Assembly (NCBI GenBank): GCA_021904315.1 | Contig: CM038912.1 | Span: forward strand, 18,873,061-18,937,060 | Origin: Sphagnum magellanicum | Taxonomy: Eukaryota > Streptophyta > Sphagnopsida > Sphagnales > Sphagnaceae | Reading direction: 5' to 3' | Length of the DNA stretch: 64,000 bases | In this document: positions 59,036 to 64,000 of the stretch, piece after piece | How positions within the stretch are numbered: the first letter of the stretch is position 1 | How the letters are laid out: every line of letters starts with the position of its first letter | Translations under genes and position numbers: made by a program | Notes under the pieces: generated by a model | Told to the model about the DNA's origin: nothing | Database searches by the model: none | What the model saw: only the letters and a program-made list of their open reading frames with translations

Positions 59036-61717
59036 TTAATGGGTTCACTTGTGATGAAAATATTTCCAATAGAAGTTCATTGTACAATTCAAGAGTGACC
59101 CACTATTCTATATATCAAGTAGGTGTCAACTTCACACAATACCTCAACAACCCTTCAAACCCATCTAAAACTCATGTCTCTTTCTTCCTTGTAGCCATAT
59201 TGGATAAAATTTCCAAAACACACTACACTTTTCCAACTACCATTCGAAATTCCTACTAACATTAAAAAATAATTATTGCATTAATTTAAAAAAAATTCAA
59301 CCCCAAAAATATTATTTAAAATGGTTTTGTATTTAGTTAATGTAAATCAATATCATTCACCACCAAAAAATTAGCCCAAAATTTATTCCAATAATTTTAA
59401 TTTTGAAATGCATATGTAATTTAATTTCAAACTTTGTGATAGGTTTTGTTTTTTGGAAATATATTCCATATGTTCAAAATCAATGTTTGTTGAATTTTAA
59501 AAAAAAACTAACCAGGTTAAGTCTATAGCCAATTAGACATACTTAAAACAAGGAAAAATAACCCAAGATGTGATGTCCACATGTTGTGAAAAAAACTAAA
59601 TGTGGAAAGGTTATACTTCTGATTACAATTTTTAGGGGGTTTAATGTGCTTTCATTCAGTCATGTAAACTTACATTTTATGGGATGAACATGTACTACAT
59701 CCCAAATATATGTTTAACAATAAAAAGTTATGTTTTATATTCCACACTAATAGATAAACCATGTAGTGTGTATGTTTTTGAATGGGATTGGAAATTGCAC
59801 CTAGAATTGCATTTGCATATGCACATCATAACTATTTAAATTCTTAAAAGTTACTATGATATATAGACATTTCCATCTAGCTAATGAACATTTAACGTCC
59901 CTTGCAAATTTGATTAAGATTTTTTAAGAGGTTGAAATGGTGTGTTCACTTATAAACAACCCACAAGAACCTTAAACCACACCACCTTCAAAGCATTCAT
60001 CAACACTGTAAAATTGTGGGATTCAATAACCTAATCATCAACAACGAAAAGGTTGTCGAATAAAAAAGAAATAATAAAAAAAATGGGAAGATTTGAAGGT
60101 AGGGATTACCTTTTGTCTATCTACTATCATGTTCCAATTATTGTCCCGTAGCAACTACTATCCTTTGTAGACTTGAAAAAACCCATAATAGCTTGCAAAC
60201 CTCTCGCGGTTGTTGCGTACCATCTATAGCACTTGTAAACCTTTTTTGGCTGATGCCTACTAGTTAGAACACTTATAAACCTTTTGCGGTTGCTACCTAT
60301 CGTTTGTAACACTTATAGACCCTTTTGTGGCTATTACCTACTGTTTGTAGCACTTATAAAACCTCTATCACTATTGCTTATTATTTACATCAACTTTCAA
60401 CTCCCTTTAGGCCTCAAATATTAAGTTTACCTCTTTGTTGTTACCTTTTAGTGGCAACTACTATCTTGTGGCAACAAGGTATTTCCTACTCCGTAAACTA
60501 AAACAAAGAATGGATGACATATAAATCTTATAAAAAAAATGAATCTAACAATACATAAGAGTAATAAAGTTCTATATAAACTTAAAAAACTACTTTCCCT
60601 TCCTTTATCACACTTTAAGTAAACACACATAAAAATGAAACACTAGAATCCATAAAATTTTCAATCATTCTCCACTACATAAGGACGAATATAACTTTCT
60701 CCCATGTTCTTTTCCCTTTTTTTCATATAAGAATGTCACACACAAGCATCTTCCTAATGATATAATGTTTAATGCCTTAATTTTCTAATGAAAACCTTCA
60801 CTCCTCTCAAGAAATAAATAAAGAATCCAAAAAGGATGTTCACCACACAAACTTAGGCAAATATTTATCCTTTTAAATATCCTAATCCCTTCCACACATT
60901 TTAAATAAGGGAAATCCATCCATCTTTTATCCACTTGGATTAATTAACTGAAATGCTTTCATCCCTTAATAAATAGAATATGGTAAATATGATATTTACC
61001 ATTAATACTTAAATAATTACTAAAATTCCTTTAAAAATAAACTAAGATATTATTTATAGTAATTAACATTAATTTTTATTATATTTATTCCGGAATTAAC
61101 TTTTGATTATTCTGCTTCATGAAGGTAATTCACTATATTAATAATATTACAATTAAAAAATACTTTCATTTAAAAATTCTACTGAAATTATTTTGCCATC
61201 CTACTGATGGTATTATCGTTTCTTAACATCCATGGTGTTTAACCAACGTAGGACAATTGTCTACCCTTAACAAACACATTATTATAAAATCAATCTTTTT
61301 GCAAAATACCAAATCTGAAAAACAATGTTTCACAATTCGAATATAAAAAATCCACCGTCAAAGCAAAGAATAATGAATCCTAAAAATGGTATCTTGAAGC
61401 ATTCATATTGAGATGTTGCAAGCAAATGTTTAGGGGATGGTTAAAAATTCTATAATAGATTTGGCTAAAAGGTTTTTGTTTAGAAATAACAAACATTTAG
61501 AAAATTAGTTCAATGTTACAAAAGACCAAACCCTAAAGATGGTATGTCACAACTTGAACTTCAAAGATCCACTTAAATGCAATAGATGATTGAACTTGTA
61601 GCAAAATGTAATATCATTATTCAAATTCTAAATACTCGCCATTAGGAAATTCATTTTAATGTCATCACTATATTCAAAACTAAATGCTTTAAATTTTATG
61701 TGGATTATGAAAATATC
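59036..61717. other. AT-rich intergenic DNA
   Basis: No gene recognised apart from the 40-bp tandem repeat at 60.2-60.4 kb. 60.5-61.7 kb is extremely AT-rich. Confidence 0.45.
60195..60396. repeat. Tandem repeat, 40 bp x 5
   Basis: Units start near 60195, 60235, 60275, 60315 and 60356 with GTAAACCTTTTGCGGTTGCT, continuing ACCTA-TGTTTGTAGCACTTA. Spacing is exactly 40 bp for the first four steps, then 41. Copies are diverged (roughly a quarter of sites). 40 is not a multiple of three, so it is not a protein repeat. Confidence 0.85.
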
Positions 61718-62598
61718 CATTAGTAAAAAACATTGTTTTTTTTACTAAAAAAATTAGTTAGAAAAAACCTCAATTAAACAATCATTAAAAAAACTTCATC
61801 ATACAATGTAACATGTCCATTGTGATTGGGTGGTCATTTTGATTAGCAAAAAAATGGATCATTTTATTGGTCTTTTTCATTGGTCAAATTAAAATAAATT
61901 ATTTAAAAAAATTATTCTCAAAAAAATTATAATTGTAGGTAGGTTGAAAAAGGTAACTAACCAGGTGGTAGCCTAACATATCTACGCAACCTAATTTGCC
62001 TAACCTAGCCTAGCCCCCTATACATGAACATAGGTTGCAAGTATTAAAATTGAACCCCACACATCCATGATGATAGAATAAATCTTTAGCAATGGAGTAC
62101 ACCCTCATAAACTTTACTAATGTTTGTTAAATTTTTATTTGACATTTTACATTGTATATAATATATTTATGTAAGTAAATAAGATACTAATTAAAAAATA
62201 ATTAAGTAGGTAACTTAGTAGGTAAGAAGTGTATCAATCATCTAACTACCTTCCAATTGAATTAGTTCAACTTAGCTTGCCCACCCACCATAGTAGTTAG
62301 CTTAAAATGACCTAGGTACTTAGTATGGTACTTAAGTAGGTAGCTAGCTACTATAGTAGGTACAATATAAGTAGGTACTTATTATGGTAGGTAGGATGTC
62401 ATTTTTTTTGTTCAACATTTTTTTTGTTTACCCTTTTTGATAGAGAATCAAATGGGTCATCACTAGTCAAATTGATCAATCAATAACTACAATGTCCATT
62501 AATATGGTGGACCTTTAGTCAAAACGAGTATTTCACTAGTCAAAAAGAACCACTTGGTCAACTTGAATAACTTGAAAAACCATGTTTTTTTACTAGTG
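61718..62598. mobile_element. Smaller CACTA-type element, same family
   Basis: The left end CATTAGTAAAAAACATTGTT and the right end (reverse complement CACTAGTAAAAAAACATGGT) are inverted repeats over about 20 of 24 sites. The right arm holds TAGTCAAA words near 62478, 62518 and 62539, and CCTTTAGTCAAA as in the 2.5-kb element. The inner terminal word CTTGAAAAACCATG parallels CTTGAAAAGCTGTG there. The interior again has a tRNA-like module and GTAGGTAG repeats (near 62210-62395). A clean 3-bp target duplication is not seen (ATC against ACT), so one end may be eroded. No coding capacity. Confidence 0.65.
62045..62105 (-). repeat. tRNA-like module, second copy
   Basis: The - strand reads GAGGGTGTACTCCATTGCTA, then TGTGGGGTTCAATTTTAAT (B-box-like GGTTCAATTTTAA). 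Layout matches the module in the larger CACTA-type element but box A is poor. Confidence 0.35.
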
Positions 62599-64000
62599 AC
62601 TCAATGTGACTCATTGAAGCGCTTAAAATCAAGCAACTGTAAACAAAATATCCAAATATCCAAACGTGTCAAGTCAATAAGATGAAATGATCATGAAAAA
62701 AATCTTAATTTGAACATGATCCAATTTCCCACCCTCATTTTGAACATTCTTGGGACAAGTTTGTTGTTGGTGATTGGCTTTAATAAACCTTCAAGGTTGC
62801 AAATCTAATTATGAAAATAATGAAATGTTGAAATTGAAAGTTGGGGAAACAAAACCCAAAAATCCAAGAAATTATCAAAATACATCCAAGGAATGAACAT
62901 TTGTTCCCAGTTTTAATCACCAATTCATCATCCAAAGAGGATGATTATCTCAAAAAATGATTATTCATTTTTTTGGGTCCTAAACTAGGTTTCAAATTAC
63001 ATGTCTTTGAACCATTGTGTGACAATCACACATAGGAATGAAAAGTTTTCACGTGGGCATGGAAGGTTCCCATGTGGGGACATCATGTTCTTGATATGGG
63101 TATTTACCTTTATATTGGCAAGATTTCACTAGAAAATGAAACTAAAATTTAGAGATTAAAATTTAGCAATTGGAATTGTCAAAAGTGAAAAATAAATACA
63201 AATAACCAAAATTTTAGATTTGATTTACAATGTTTACCCAAAAATATAAATGAATAATTAAAGATTTGTACATCAATCTAGCTTACATAGCCATGTTTAA
63301 TTAAAATTTCTTATAATTTATAGCTAATTTTTTTACATCAAATTTTATAGATGATCACGATTTCCTTACAAACAAAATTAAAAAAAAAAAACATTGTTGA
63401 TGTCACATGGTCATTTGATGATGTAAAGTTCCCATTCAATGACATCATGTTTTCGTTTGAAAACATCATATTCCCATTTGATCAAGGTAGCCCTTATATG
63501 GGAATGTAACATTCATAATGTCAAATGGAATGCCATACGTTTGCCATGTCAGCACTGTGTCATACCACACCACATCAATATCATGCCACATCAATGCCAA
63601 TTTAGATTTGAGGAAAATTTAATGTAAATGGGCCTCTTGTCATATAGTTTGAGAATTTTATACTTTTATATGTTTTCAAGCTTTTGGTTTTGTGTTAATT
63701 AAATCTTAAGTTCAAAAACCTTCTTATACATTGTATTTGAAATAAGCTTGTGTTTATGATAATAAAAATAAACGAGTTATATTTTGTAATTGAAATGCAA
63801 AGTAATGTTTGTTTTGAGTAGTTTTGCCACATGCAACTACAACACAAAAGGATAGAAAGAAAAAGTCAAATGGAAAAATTAACAAAAAAAAAAAAAAACA
63901 CTTGAATTGAAGAAGGCAAGAGATAACTTTTGCCATTTGACCTTGGGGACGTCCTTTCCATTGTGATAAATCATAACAACATTGAGTAAGTAGTTGTACT
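62599..64000. other. AT-rich intergenic DNA
   Basis: No gene recognised. Near 63410-63485 the words TTTGATGATGT, TTCCCATT(C/T) and GACATCATGTT recur at about 27-30 bp, a short imperfect tandem repeat also hinted at near 63040-63095. An A tract lies near 63885-63898. Confidence 0.45.

Overview
The window reads as nuclear DNA of a land plant. The supporting evidence is a spliced, intron-rich gene of a conserved eukaryotic family with plant-like sequence, short interstitial TTTAGGG (plant-type telomere) repeats, a Ty3/Gypsy-type LTR element, pogo-like and CACTA-type DNA transposons, and very AT-rich intergenic DNA. I see no prokaryotic operon, CRISPR array, rRNA gene or intact tRNA gene. A seed-free plant (moss, lycophyte or fern) is my guess, but the sequence alone does not settle the lineage.

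The one gene I am confident is alive is on the + strand at about 20.8-33.4 kb. It encodes the regulatory subunit 3 of protein phosphatase 4 (PP4R3, SMEK/PSY2 family). I could place 25 coding exons, all with GT-AG introns and compatible phases. They sum to 3381 coding bases, or 1126 residues. The leader is long and GA-rich and holds small upstream ORFs, one of which ends in eleven cysteines. Directly upstream is a phased array of about twelve 25-bp CCTAG-rich repeats.

0-20.5 kb: a broken TM9SF/nonaspanin (TMN) pseudogene on the - strand (0.3-1.5 kb), then AT-rich intergenic DNA. This stretch contains a dispersed repeat family (called R1 here, at least six pieces), a small MITE, GAACCGG-type palindrome clusters, short hairpins, homopolymer tracts and tandem repeats.

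34.2-44.0 kb: a decayed Ty3/Gypsy-like LTR retrotransposon with two diverged LTRs. The right LTR holds a separate insertion of about 820 bp that looks like a solo LTR of another family.

45.1-48.1 kb: a decayed pogo/CENP-B-like transposase on the - strand, with a TC-rich minisatellite at its C-terminal side that reads antisense as a charged coiled-coil-like tail.

50.1-50.8 kb: a 753-bp element with perfect 28-bp terminal inverted repeats.

51.4-59.0 kb: decayed - strand coding sequence, including a Ulp1/C48-peptidase-like segment. It is split by a 2.5-kb CACTA-type element with 3-bp target duplications. A smaller relative of that element lies at 61.7-62.6 kb. Both carry a tRNA-like (SINE-like) module and GTAGGTAG-type internal repeats, which makes them the best candidate here for an undescribed element family.

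Apart from PP4R3, almost everything is the residue of mobile DNA or repeats. No gene cluster acting in a shared pathway is visible.
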